Notes under the pieces: model-generated
Databases searched by the model: none
What the model was told of the DNA's origin: nothing
The model's input: the letters and a program-made list of their open reading frames with translations, nothing else
Program-made: the position numbers and the translations under genes
Part shown: piece after piece, positions 30,907-40,420 of the stretch
Layout: each line of letters starts with the position of its first letter
Numbering within the stretch: the first letter of the stretch is position 1
Assembly (NCBI GenBank): GCA_047528255.1
Contig: CP180024.1
Coordinates: forward strand, 1,302,001-1,366,000
DNA length: 64,000 nucleotides
Direction of reading: 5' to 3'
DNA from: G047528255 sp047528255
GTDB taxonomy: Bacteria > Bacteroidota > Bacteroidia > Flavobacteriales > Blattabacteriaceae

Positions 30907-32598
30907 TTACGAGAGATCATTTTTTTGGATTTTGGCCCAACTGTCTTTTAGGCTCACGGTGCGGTTGAACACCAATCGCCCTGGTGAGCTGTCCGGATCT
31001 ACACAGAAATATCCCAGTCTTTGAAATTGGAAATGTTCCCCGATTTGAGCCTTTTGCAAAGAAGGATCAGCATAACCGACGATGATCTTTAAAGCATTCG
31101 GATTTAGACATTTCATAAATTCTTGTTCCTCATTGCTGTCGGGGGAGACATGGGAAAACAAACCGTAGTAGAGTCGCGTTTCGATAGAGACGGCATGCTT
31201 AGCAGATACCCAATGCAAAGTGCTTTTAACCTTGCACAGACTGGCCTCGGTTCCGCTTCCTGAGCGACTCTCCGGATCGTATGAACAATAAATTTCAGTC
31301 ATTCGACCGGCGGTATCTTTGACCACACGGATGGCCTTAACGATATAGGCTTTTTTCAAGCGAACTTCTCGGCCAAGCGTTAAACGAAAGAATTTTTTTG
31401 GAGCTTCTTCCATGAAATCTTTTCTCTCGATATACAGAACCTTGGAAAAAGGAATTTCGTGCCGATCTCCTTTCGGATCTTCAGGGTTGTTTTCGACGTC
31501 CAACCATTCTACCCGATCTTCGGGATAATTATCAATGATAAGCTTGACCGGATCCAACACGGCCATCACCCGAGGAGCGGTTTTGTTCAAATGTTCGCGT
31601 ATGCTGTACTCCAACAACGCGACATCGATAATATTATCACGCTTGGCGATGCCCACTCGATCGCAAAAATCACGAATGGCCTCGGGGGTGTAACCGCGAC
31701 GACGCAATCCGCTCAAGTTAGGCATGCGTGGATCATCCCAACCGTTGACAGCTTTTTCTTCGACTAGACGTTGAAGCTTACGCTTGCTCATGATCGTATA
31801 ACTCAGATTGAGTCGGGAAAACTCGTGTTGTTTAGCTCGGATGGCCTTCTCATCACAAATCTGATCTAAATACCAATCGTAAAGAGGACGATGATTTTCA
31901 AACTCAAGTGAACAAAGTGAATGAGATACTTGCTCTATATAATCGGACTGACCGTGCGCCCAGTCATAAGTGGGATAAATACGCCAAGCGTCACCAGTAC
32001 GATGATGAGGCTTTTTGAGGATGCGGTACATCACCGGATCGCGTAGGTTCATATTCGGAGCGTTCATATCGATTTTGGCTCGAAGCACGCGGCTGCCTTC
32101 TTTAAATTCGCCTGCCTTCATTCGATCGAAAAGATCCAGATTTTCCGTTACTGATCGCTCCTGATAGGGGCTGGCAAGACCTGATTCGAAAGGGGTCTTT
32201 CGTTGGGTGTTTATCTGTTCTTGAGACTGATCGTCAACATAAGCCTTACCGGATCGGATCAGATCTTGGGCCCATTCATAAAGTTTTTGAAAATAGTCCG
32301 AAGCGTAACATTCATTGTCCCATTGAAATCCGAGCCAACGGAGATCTTCTTTGATTGATTTTACAAAAGCTTGCTCCTCTTTGGTAGGATTGGTATCGTC
32401 AAATCTCAGATTTACAGGAGCCTTATAACGTTTCCCCAGACCGAAATTTAGACAAATTGCCTTCGCATGCCCTATATGTAAATAACCATTGGGTTCGGGA
32501 GCAAAACGAAAACGGAGCTTCTCCTTGGGGAAACCAGCTTTTAGATCATCTTCAATGATCTGTTCTATGAAATGCAAAGCCTCTCTTTTTTCGCTCAT
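30907..32598 (-). CDS. glnS: Glutaminyl-tRNA synthetase
   Basis: Class I synthetase charging tRNA-Gln directly. From the ATG at 32598 (MSEKREALHF): HIGH at residues 41-44 (PNGYLHIGHA) and the KMSKS-equivalent MSKRK at 270-274, followed by the two beta-barrel anticodon domains ending in FNRTVSLKDSW. Length 563 aa is normal. The frame continues to an ATG at 32616, but the six added residues are not family-like. It is a single-gene block between IS blocks, with its own candidate promoter. Confidence 0.96.
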   Translation of the reverse strand: MSEKREALHFIEQIIEDDLKAGFPKEKLRFRFAPEPNGYLHIGHAKAICLNFGLGKRYKAPVNLRFDDTNPTKEEQAFVKSIKEDLRWLGFQWDNECYASDYFQKLYEWAQDLIRSGKAYVDDQSQEQINTQRKTPFESGLASPYQERSVTENLDLFDRMKAGEFKEGSRVLRAKIDMNAPNMNLRDPVMYRILKKPHHRTGDAWRIYPTYDWAHGQSDYIEQVSHSLCSLEFENHRPLYDWYLDQICDEKAIRAKQHEFSRLNLSYTIMSKRKLQRLVEEKAVNGWDDPRMPNLSGLRRRGYTPEAIRDFCDRVGIAKRDNIIDVALLEYSIREHLNKTAPRVMAVLDPVKLIIDNYPEDRVEWLDVENNPEDPKGDRHEIPFSKVLYIERKDFMEEAPKKFFRLTLGREVRLKKAYIVKAIRVVKDTAGRMTEIYCSYDPESRSGSGTEASLCKVKSTLHWVSAKHAVSIETRLYYGLFSHVSPDSNEEQEFMKCLNPNALKIIVGYADPSLQKAQIGEHFQFQRLGYFCVDPDSSPGRLVFNRTVSLKDSWAKIQKNDLS

Positions 32599-32613
32599 GA
32601 AACTGAATTTATG

Positions 32614-32621
32614 CAAAAATA
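32614..32621 (-). promoter_or_regulatory. Candidate -7 box for glnS
   Basis: TATTTTTG on the minus strand fits TAnnTTTG and lies 15 bp ahead of the glnS start, in the 75 bp between the IS right end and the gene. No clear -33 box. Confidence 0.4.
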
Positions 32622-32673
32622 TTGAAAAATAAAATGAACTATAGCCTCGAGCATCACGACAAAATTCATATAA

Positions 32674-33942
32674 GAGACCATTGTGTTAATGGTGGATTAT
32701 GTTTATTCAGCATCCTAGATAGGTTTCGTTGTAGATGATATATATTTAGTGTTTTATATCGTATTCGAAATACTATTGATTATAAATTAATTAAATATAT
32801 TTTTTTATTAAAATCGCATAAAAATCCCAGGGGACGATATAAATTATGGCCATAACCTCTATTAAGATGCCGGGCATGCACACGAGCTAATCTTTTGTAA
32901 TAAGCCTTGTCTGATCCAAATCAACGCTTTATATCCCCAATGGGACGTTCTACTACCCATCGGCTTTTACTAACTAATTATGTTGAATAACATAAGTATC
33001 CCTACTTAAGGGACGGTTTCTATAAGCTTTCTTATGTATGCGGTCTTTGATATTTCGAGTATGAAAGTAAGACATGTTGACTAGAAACTTGGTAAGTTTT
33101 GTCTGCCTATACTTTTCTGGTTTTATATTCTGTTTTCTTATTAAGAACTTTAGTCCTCTACTATCATGCTCATTGTCGGCTACGCTATGTACTGCTAGTA
33201 TCATTCCATTTTTATTCCCCCCTATGTGTTTCTTGTATCCGTAGTAGAGTTTACCTGATTTATTGAGCCATTTTCCTTGAGTGTCTATTCCTGATTGAGT
33301 CTCTTTTTTTACCCTTGCTTTTCTTTGACTGATTTGCTTTTGGCCATCTTCCTTCCGATCCTCCATTACGTAGGTAGAATCTCCCTTGGGAGCAAAAAAA
33401 CTCACTGTAATATTGGCATCTACTATCACTCCTATTTTAACTATATCCTGAGGCTTTTCTAATTCCTTATTGATCTTTTTCAGTAAGCGCTCATGTGCCT
33501 TTTTAGCTACTATTTCATTGCGAGATCTGCATAGAGTAGTATGATATGGGATCTGATTTTCCAATCGAAAACCACAAAAGCGCAGACAGTTCAAGGTTTC
33601 TTTCACCAATTTTTCCGTTCCTACATCACTGAGATCATACCAGTTACTCAAAAGCATCATATTAAAAAATGATATTCCACTGTAAGCAGGTTGGCCTTTT
33701 ATTCTTTGGCCTTTTTGATATATTTTTCTTATTTCTTTATCCATCCTTCCCCAGTGGATCAAGGTTTTTAACCTTTTGAAAACTCACTCTTTCTGATAGA
33801 ACGTTCCATATATAGTTCAGTAATGCTTATTTGTGCGGTGTTTCTGAGCATAGAGCCGAATTTTTTATTTTCTACTCCAAATAGACGAAATAATATATTG
33901 GTTTACAAATATTTTAACCTCTTTCTCTCATGCAACGTTTTC
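32674..33942 (-). mobile_element. IS5-type element, copy 13 (best preserved transposase)
   Basis: Full-length copy (1269 bp) with RE GAGACCATTGTGTTAATGG at 32674 and LE CATGCAACGTTTTC ending 33942. It keeps the longest continuous transposase frame in the window. Confidence 0.9.
32808..33762 (-). pseudogene. IS5-family transposase, nearly complete but frameshifted
   Basis: The frame is open for 262 codons (33762 to 32974). It contains the N-terminal domain (NWYDLSDVGTEKLVKE), the first catalytic Asp in VIVDANITV, the basic linker, and KLYYGYKKHIGG-GMILAVHSV. A frameshift near the second Asp motif (expected YADKGYQ, here KYRQTKLTK) ends it early, so the RWVVERTFGSIK segment with the catalytic Glu is out of frame and the latter is worn. 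Among other copies this last segment fits the R-x3-E-x6-K spacing of IS4/IS5-type DDE transposases. Confidence 0.85.
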
Positions 33943-34028
33943 GATGTGAAAGACTAAATCTCAAGCGTTATCCAACGACCCCATCTAGGAAATTAAATAA
34001 ACGTATTTTATCTTAAAACAATGGTCTC
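33943..34028 (+). mobile_element. RE fragment of the IS family
   Basis: 86 bp of right end (GATGTGAAAGACTAAATC to CAATGGTCTC) abutting the LE of copy 13. Its outermost bases supply part of the stop codon of the aldehyde dehydrogenase gene. Confidence 0.82.
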
Positions 34029-35388
34029 ACTCCTTGACTAGAATTGTTTTCCAGTTCAAAAACTCTTTGAGTGCAGAAATGGAGAGTTCTCTACCGTAGC
34101 CTGATTGTTTGACGCCACCGAAAGGTAGATGAGGATAAGAGCGAGCTATTTCGTTGATGAAGATCATACCTGTATCTATTTCATAGGTTAATATTTCAGC
34201 TTTGGATAAGTCTTTTGTCCAAAGTGAGGCGCTTAATCCGTAAGGGGTATCATTGATCAAGTGGAGCATTTCGGTTTCTTCGGAAAAAGTCATGACCAAT
34301 CCAATCGGACCGAAGATCTCTTCTTTTAATATAGGATTTCCTACCTCTACTTGTAACAGGGCCGGGGTGAAGAAGTTCTCTTCACGCTTGGTTGGTAGAC
34401 AGATTTTTGCTTTATGTACCACAGCATCACAATATTGACGGAATAGCCTTTCCGATAGATCGGAGCGAGAAATGAATCCCAATCTGGTGTTTTCGTCATA
34501 TAGGTCTCCGCCTTGATAGTTTTTCATTTCCTCGATCACGGCTTCGATGAATTTGGAAGCTATAGCTTGATCTACGATAAATCTTTTGGACGATACACAA
34601 GTCTGCCCCGTATTGTTCAGGCGAGAGGCTACGGCTTGTTGTGCTGCTTTGTTAAGATCAGCGTCTTTCATTACGATGAAGGCGTCGTTTCCTCCTAATT
34701 CCAGTACGGATTTCTTGATGTGTTTGCTAGCCAAGGATGCTACGGAGCTTCCCGCTTTATTGCTTCCCGTTAGCGTGACTCCTTGCACGGTTGTGTGTGC
34801 GATGACTGTTTCCACTTGAGGCAAGTCGATTAGTAAATTTTGGAATGTCCCTTTCGGGAAGCCTGTATCGATAAAAATATTTTCTATAAAAAGTCCGCAT
34901 GCAGTAGTATTTAGGGCATGCTTCAATAAAATAGTGTTACCTACTAATAGGTTAGGAATGCTGTAGCGAAACACTTGCCAAAAAGGGTAATTCCAGGGCA
35001 TGATGCCGAAAATTGCCCCGATGGGATCGAAGCGCACGAAACTTTTTGAATAGCCGCTCGTAGGCATATTTTCAAAACCGATCGTTTCTTCCGGAAGGTT
35101 AGAATAGTAGTGACAAAGTTGGATACACTTATGTATTTCCGCACGTGCTTGTGCGATTGGTTTCCCCATCTCTTTGGTGATGAGTAGGGCCGCAGGCTCT
35201 ATATTTTCTTCCGTCTTTTTTGCGATGGCCGAGATGTATCGGGCTCTATCTTTAAATGAAAGGTGTTTCCATTTTTTGTAGGCCTGAGCAGTTAGCAAGA
35301 GTTTGTCGATCAGTTCGGTTTCTCTCAAGTAGGCATAAGTGTTTAATATATATCCGTTGACCGGGTTGACAGTATTGAATGTTTTCAT
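34027..35388 (-). CDS. NAD(P)-dependent aldehyde dehydrogenase, succinate-semialdehyde type
   Basis: Oxidises an aldehyde to the acid; closest in feel to short succinate-semialdehyde dehydrogenases (GabD/Sad type), which link 4-aminobutyrate breakdown to succinate. Catalytic residues are present: N133 (PWNYPF), K156, E230 (VLELGGND) and C264 (NNTGQTCVSSKRF). Length 453 aa is normal. The TGA stop overlaps an IS right end: the T is native, the GA is the first two bases of GAGACC. Only the last codon or so can be missing, as WKTILVKE is family-like. sufE lies upstream on the same strand. The exact substrate is inferred. Confidence 0.9.
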   Translation of the reverse strand: MKTFNTVNPVNGYILNTYAYLRETELIDKLLLTAQAYKKWKHLSFKDRARYISAIAKKTEENIEPAALLITKEMGKPIAQARAEIHKCIQLCHYYSNLPEETIGFENMPTSGYSKSFVRFDPIGAIFGIMPWNYPFWQVFRYSIPNLLVGNTILLKHALNTTACGLFIENIFIDTGFPKGTFQNLLIDLPQVETVIAHTTVQGVTLTGSNKAGSSVASLASKHIKKSVLELGGNDAFIVMKDADLNKAAQQAVASRLNNTGQTCVSSKRFIVDQAIASKFIEAVIEEMKNYQGGDLYDENTRLGFISRSDLSERLFRQYCDAVVHKAKICLPTKREENFFTPALLQVEVGNPILKEEIFGPIGLVMTFSEETEMLHLINDTPYGLSASLWTKDLSKAEILTYEIDTGMIFINEIARSYPHLPFGGVKQSGYGRELSISALKEFLNWKTILVKE

Positions 35389-35449
35389 TGCGAATTGCGT
35401 TTTTGGTCCTTGTAAAGAAGTGAAATTATCTTACGGTTGTTTCCTTTCA

Positions 35450-35875
35450 TTATGCCGAGGCATTCATTTCGAAGGCCATTGCATAGAGTTTAATTTGTTT
35501 GAGCATGGCCAACATACCGTTGGTGCGGGTAGGAGATAGAAACTCCCTAAATCCGATTTTTGAGATAAACTCTGCCTTTGATGTGATGATATCCCGGAGA
35601 GATTGACCTGAGTACGCCCGAACCATTAATGCTGCTATACCTCGTGGAAAAATCGCGTCGCTGTCAGCTTGTAAGATGATGCTATCTTTTCCCGGGAGAG
35701 CGTCCAACCACACCTGGGATTGGCAGCCTCTGATTAGTTTGTTTTCCGTACGGTCTTTTTCAGGTATTCTCGGCAGTTCTTTCCCGAGCGCGATAAGATG
35801 TTCATATCGTTCCTCCCATCCGTCAAGTAGGGTAAATTCTTCTATGATTTCTTGTTCCGCTTCTCGTAATTTCAT
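35450..35875 (-). CDS. sufE: SufE family cysteine desulfurase activator
   Basis: Accepts persulfide sulfur from SufS and passes it to the SUF scaffold in Fe-S assembly. The acceptor cysteine is C51 in LIRGCQSQVWL, counted from the ATG at 35875 (MKLREAEQEI); the frame runs on to an ATG at 35896 with seven unlikely residues. Length 141 aa is normal. It complements mrp and the NifU-like protein at 4.5-5.9 kb. It is upstream of the aldehyde dehydrogenase (61 bp gap), probably co-transcribed. An IS left end lies 86 bp upstream. Confidence 0.94.
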   Translation of the reverse strand: MKLREAEQEIIEEFTLLDGWEERYEHLIALGKELPRIPEKDRTENKLIRGCQSQVWLDALPGKDSIILQADSDAIFPRGIAALMVRAYSGQSLRDIITSKAEFISKIGFREFLSPTRTNGMLAMLKQIKLYAMAFEMNASA

Positions 35876-35961
35876 TCTGTGTAAGCTTTTACACAAAAGT
35901 AATGAAGTTTATTTGGACTATCTTTGCTCTGTACTATAGGACTTTCCTTTAAAAAAAAATT

Positions 35962-37228
35962 GAGAACGTTGCATGAGAGAAGGTGTGGGGTAAAGTTTTT
36001 GTAAATCAATATATTGTTTTCTATACTTTTGAGTAGGAAATAAAAAAATCCGGATCTATGCTCAGAAGCAACGCGAAACTAATTTTTAGTGAACTATATA
36101 TGAATGTTCTACCAGAAGGTAGTTGGTTTTTCAAAAGGTTAAACATCTTGATCTATTGGGAAGGCATGGAGAAAGAAATAAGAAAAATATATCAAAAAGG
36201 AGGGAATAAAAGGCTAACCTTCCTATAGTGGAATATCGTTTTTACGGTAATGCTTTTGAGTCATTGGTATGATTTAAGTGATGTAAGAACGGAAGACTTG
36301 ATGAAGAATCCTTGAGATGCATGCGCTTTTGTGGTTTTAGATTGGAAGATCAGCCCACCAAATCATACGATTCTATGAATATTTCGCAATAAAATATTAG
36401 GAAAAAATACATATGAGAGCTTACTTAAAAAGATCAATAAGGAATTAGAAAAGCATCAGGCTATAATTAAAACAGGAATGATAGTATAGATAGTATTACA
36501 AGTGATTCCATTTACCCCAAAGGGAACCTCTCTACGTAGTAGAGGGTCGGAAAAAAGAGGGGAAAAAGCAAATCAGTCAAAGAAAATCAAGGTTAAAAAA
36601 ATCTCCCAATTAGGAGTAGACACTCAAGGAAAATCGCTCAAGAAATCATGAAAAATTTACTACGGATACAAAAGCACATAGGGGGTGGATAAAAATGGAA
36701 TGATACTAGCGCAGACATGGCTTAGCATTCAATGAGTATGATAGTAGAGGTCTAAAGTTTTAATAAGAAAACTTAGGATATAAATCCAGAGAAGTATATG
36801 CATACAAAAGTTACCAACTTCTAGCCAACGTGTTTCGATTTCATAATCGAGGCATCAAAGACCGTATACAGAAGAAAGTCTACAGGAATCATCCCTTAAG
36901 TAGGATAGCTATATTATTCAACAAATTAGTGAACAAAATCGATGGATAGTATAGCAGACTTTTGGTACTATAAAGCGTTACTTTAGATCAAGTAAGGCTC
37001 GTTAGAAACGATTAGCTCGTGTGCATGCCCAGTCTCTTATGGAGACTATGGGACATAATTTATATCGTGCTCCTGGCATTATTACGATATATTTATAAAA
37101 ATAGGTACGATTAATTAGTTTTTAATCAATAATATTTCGAATACGATGTAAAAAGATAACTTACATCGTCTCCAACGAGACTCATCTAAGATCCTGAATA
37201 AAAGTAATTTGCCTTAAGCAATGGTATC
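35962..37228 (+). mobile_element. Decayed IS5-type element, copy 14
   Basis: LE GAGAACGTTGCATGAG (perfect) at 35962 and RE CAATGGTATC ending at 37228. The ATG inside the RE is the start codon of the following dehydrogenase. The transposase is broken throughout. Confidence 0.9.
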
Positions 37229-38168
37229 GATACTACAATTGGATGAAAACCACCCGTATATATTACAAAGACTGAGGAAAGAGGGATTTCTGTGCGATGA
37301 AGATCATGTCTCTCACAAAAAAGTAATCGAAGAGATCATAGCTTCGTATGAAGGAGTCATTTTGAGAAGTCGATTCAAAATCGATCGTCAGTTTATCGAT
37401 CGGGCTAAGTGTCTAAAATTCATTGCTCGTGTGGGGTCGGGTTTGGAGAATATAGATACGGCCCATGCGAGAGGGCGGGGTATTTCCCTTTTACATGCCC
37501 CTGAAGGCAATCGAGATGCTGTGGCTGAACATGTTATAGGAATGCTTTTGTGTTTGATGCATCGCATCTGCTTGGCTAACAGGGAAATCCGTCAAGGAAA
37601 ATGGATCAGAGAAGGTAATAGGGGGGGGGAGCTGATGGGGAAAACCGTGGGTATTATCGGTTATGGGCACACCGGTAAAGCTTTTGCGCGAAGATTGTCT
37701 GGTTTTGGTGTGCGGGCTCTTTTCCATGATATATTACCGAACATGGGTGATGATTATGCTTGTCAAGCGGGTTTGGAGGTATTGTATAGAGAGGCTGACG
37801 TGATCAGCTTGCATGTTCCGTATACTGGCTCTACTCGGAATATGGTTAATGCGTTTTTTATTGACAACTTTCAAAAGTCTTTTTATTTGATCAACAGTTC
37901 TCGTGGAGGGTGTGTGGTGACCGATGATCTTGTTTCTGCTTTAAAGTCCGGAAAAATATTGGGGGCTTGCCTTGACGTGTTAGAGTACGAAAAAACATCC
38001 TTTGAATCGCTTTTCCATAACAAGGTTCCCAATACGTTTGATTATCTCATACATTCCGATCGGGTGATTCTTACTCCCCATATCGCGGGATGGACACATG
38101 AGTCAAAATATAAGCTAGCTCGATATATTGTAGACAAGATCCTTACTTTATATAAAAACCTTTCTTAA
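37221..38168 (+). CDS. D-2-hydroxyacid dehydrogenase (phosphoglycerate-dehydrogenase-like), IS-derived start
   Basis: NAD-dependent dehydrogenase of the D-isomer family, resembling the short Flavobacteriia phosphoglycerate dehydrogenase that opens serine synthesis. The NAD loop is GYGHTGKA (147-154); the catalytic R228, E255 and H287 (TPHIAG) are in place. Length 315 aa is normal. The first codons ATG GTA TC lie in the IS right end; the family N-terminus is M-K-ILQLD, here M-V-S-ILQLDENHP, so the IS has replaced the native start and kept the frame. No other ATG or plausible start precedes the conserved ILQLD. tRNA-Ala follows. Confidence 0.9.
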   Translation: MVSILQLDENHPYILQRLRKEGFLCDEDHVSHKKVIEEIIASYEGVILRSRFKIDRQFIDRAKCLKFIARVGSGLENIDTAHARGRGISLLHAPEGNRDAVAEHVIGMLLCLMHRICLANREIRQGKWIREGNRGGELMGKTVGIIGYGHTGKAFARRLSGFGVRALFHDILPNMGDDYACQAGLEVLYREADVISLHVPYTGSTRNMVNAFFIDNFQKSFYLINSSRGGCVVTDDLVSALKSGKILGACLDVLEYEKTSFESLFHNKVPNTFDYLIHSDRVILTPHIAGWTHESKYKLARYIVDKILTLYKNLS

Positions 38169-38182
38169 AAAGAAATTTTTTA
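38158..38182 (+). terminator. AT-rich terminator candidate after the dehydrogenase
   Basis: TTTCTT and AAGAAA form a 6-bp stem around a 3-nt loop, followed by six T. The stem has only one GC pair per strand, so strength is doubtful. The T-run touches the candidate tRNA-Ala promoter box. Confidence 0.4.
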
Positions 38183-38188
38183 TATTTG
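38181..38188 (+). promoter_or_regulatory. Candidate -7 box for tRNA-Ala
   Basis: TATATTTG matches TAnnTTTG and ends 10 bp before the tRNA 5' end, a suitable distance for initiation just ahead of the tRNA. No -33 box is clear. Confidence 0.4.
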
Positions 38189-38198
38189 GGTGTCCTAT

Positions 38199-38272
38199 GG
38201 GGACGTAGCTCAGTTGGCTAGAGCGCTACAATGGCATTGTAGAGGTCGTGGGTTCGACTCCCATCGTCTCCA
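38199..38272 (+). tRNA. tRNA-Ala (GGC)
   Basis: A 74-nt cloverleaf: acceptor GGGGACG/CGTCTCC, D-arm AGCTCAGTTGGCTAGAGC, anticodon loop ATGGCAT with anticodon GGC, T-arm GTGGGTTCGACTCCCAT. CCA is not encoded. It reads GCC/GCU. Confidence 0.96.
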
Positions 38273-38327
38273 CATTATTAAATTTTGTTCTAAAAATCAC
38301 ACGTTTAATAATAGGAAATATTAAATC

Positions 38328-38585
38328 GAGATTATTGTATTAAAGTGGATTAGGTTTATTCAGCTTCACTAAATGATTCTCGTTGGAGAACGATGGAGAT
38401 TTGGTCTTTCATATCGTATTCGAAATACGATTGTTTATAAATCAATTAGATGTATCATATGTTTATGAACATCGTATAATGATCCCAGGGGAATGATACA
38501 AGTTATGCACCTTATCTCCATAAGCGCTGAGCATGCACACGAGCTAATCCTTTGTAAGGTCCTTCCTGACCCAAATCAACACTTT
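38328..38585 (-). mobile_element. IS5-type element, copy 15, RE third only
   Basis: RE GAGATTATTGTATTAA at 38328 and the transposase C-terminal region up to about 38585, where copy 16 starts in the opposite orientation. Confidence 0.8.
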
Positions 38586-39861
38586 GATAACGTTGCATGA
38601 GATAAGAAGTTGGTAAAAGATTTATAAATCAATATATTGTTTCATCTATTTGGAGTAGAAAATAAAAAAATTCGGTTCTATCCTCAGAAGAACTGTTTAA
38701 TTAAACTTTAGTTAACTATATATGGAATGTTCTACGAGAAAGAGTGAGTTTTTCAAAAGGTTAAATACGTCGACCCATTGGGTTGCTATGGAGAAAGAAA
38801 TAGTAAAAATATATCAAAAAGGTTAGGGAATAAAAAGCAAGATTCTTACAGTGGAATATCGTTATTTAAGATGATTCTTTTGTGTCATTGGTATGATCCA
38901 GTGATGTAGGAACGGAAGAATTAGTGAAAGAATTCTTTAGCTGTATGCGCTTTTGTGGTTTTCTATTGGGAGATCTAGATCCTAGATCATAGGATTCTGT
39001 GCATATTTTGTAATAAAATAGTAGCCAAAAATGCATATGAGTGCTTACTGAAAAAGATCAATAAGGAATTAAAAAAGCATCAGGCGATACTTAAAACAGG
39101 AGTGATAATAAGCGCCAGTATTACAGAATTTCCTTTACGTCCAATGGAGTTCCTACAGCTATGTAATGTAGGATCGGAAAAAAGAGGAAAAAAAGCAAAT
39201 CAGTTAAAAAAACAAGGGCAAAAAAAGAGACTCAATCACGAGTAGACATTTAAGGAAAATGACTCAAGAAATAAGGTAAACTCTACTACAGATACAAGAA
39301 GCATATAGGGGCGTAAAAATAGAATGATACTAGCAGTACATAGCGTAGCTACTAATGAGCATGATAGTAGAGAGCTAAAGCCATTAATAAGCAAACTAGG
39401 GATATAAGTCCAGAGAAGTATGTGCAGACAAAGGTTACTAAGTTTCAATCAACGTTTCTCGACTTTCATAGTTGAGGATCAAAGAGCGTATACAGAAGAA
39501 AATCTATAGAGAATAGCCCCTTAAGTACGGTAGCTGTGTTATTCACTAAATTAGTGACTAAAACCCGATGGGTAGTAGAACGTACTTTATAGCAGTATAA
39601 ATCGTTGGTTTGAATCAGGAAAGGCTTGTTACAAAAAATTAGCTCGTGTGGATGCCCAGCATCTTATGGAGGTTATGTCTTATAATTTGTATCACTCCCC
39701 TGGAGTGATAATGAGTTGTTCATAAAAATAGATGTAATTAATTACTTTATAATCAATAGTATTTCAAATATAATGTAAAAAAACTAAATCTACATCGTTT
39801 TCCAACGAAGCCCATCTAGGATGGATGAATAAACGTAATCCACCATTAATACAATGGTTTC
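38586..39861 (+). mobile_element. Decayed IS5-type element, copy 16
   Basis: LE GATAACGTTGCATGAG at 38586, RE ACAATGGTTTC ending 39861 (1276 bp). The transposase is riddled with stops and indels. Confidence 0.87.
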
Positions 39862-40420
39862 GTATTTTAATTGAGAATAAATTTTAGCTGTGATTTTTTA
39901 TATAACTTATATATGTGTTTTGCAAAACAAATATATATATATTTGTGACTGTTCGTTATCTTAAAATAGATATATTTATTCCTAGTAGAGTTGTTATATA
40001 AAAAAAAGTTATCGGTAAAGGATCTAAATATGTCTACAGATGTTTTTCGTATAATTAGATTGAAAGATGAAAAAATCGGAATTCGATTTGATCAAAATTT
40101 ATTAAGTAGTTGCCATTTTGTTGTTATGTGAACAGAGGTGTAAATCAGATCAATATTTAACGGAAGTGTGTATGTTCGTTTATTATTTATAATCTTTTGT
40201 AATAATAATTTTTAGTGAGGTTTACGAAGGTTTTATTATATCCTATTTTTTGGTAGAAAAGTTAGAAGGCCTTGTTGCACAGTTGATGAAAGCGTCAGAA
40301 TGTTGAGAATATGATAAGACTTGTTTCTATTATAGAATAATTTTTAACAGGATAACTTCTTTATCAATTCAATGGGATGTAATATTATTGAAATAATAAG
40401 GTTATTCTAAGCTTTAGAAT
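39862..40420 (+). other. AT-rich spacer without a recognised gene
   Basis: 559 bp between an IS right end and galE, the longest spacer here that is not IS. I see no credible reading frame. It holds a perfect 20-bp palindrome (ACAAATATATATATATTTGT, 39927-39946) that could be a transcription-termination hairpin or a protein site. It may be a fully eroded gene. Confidence 0.5.
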
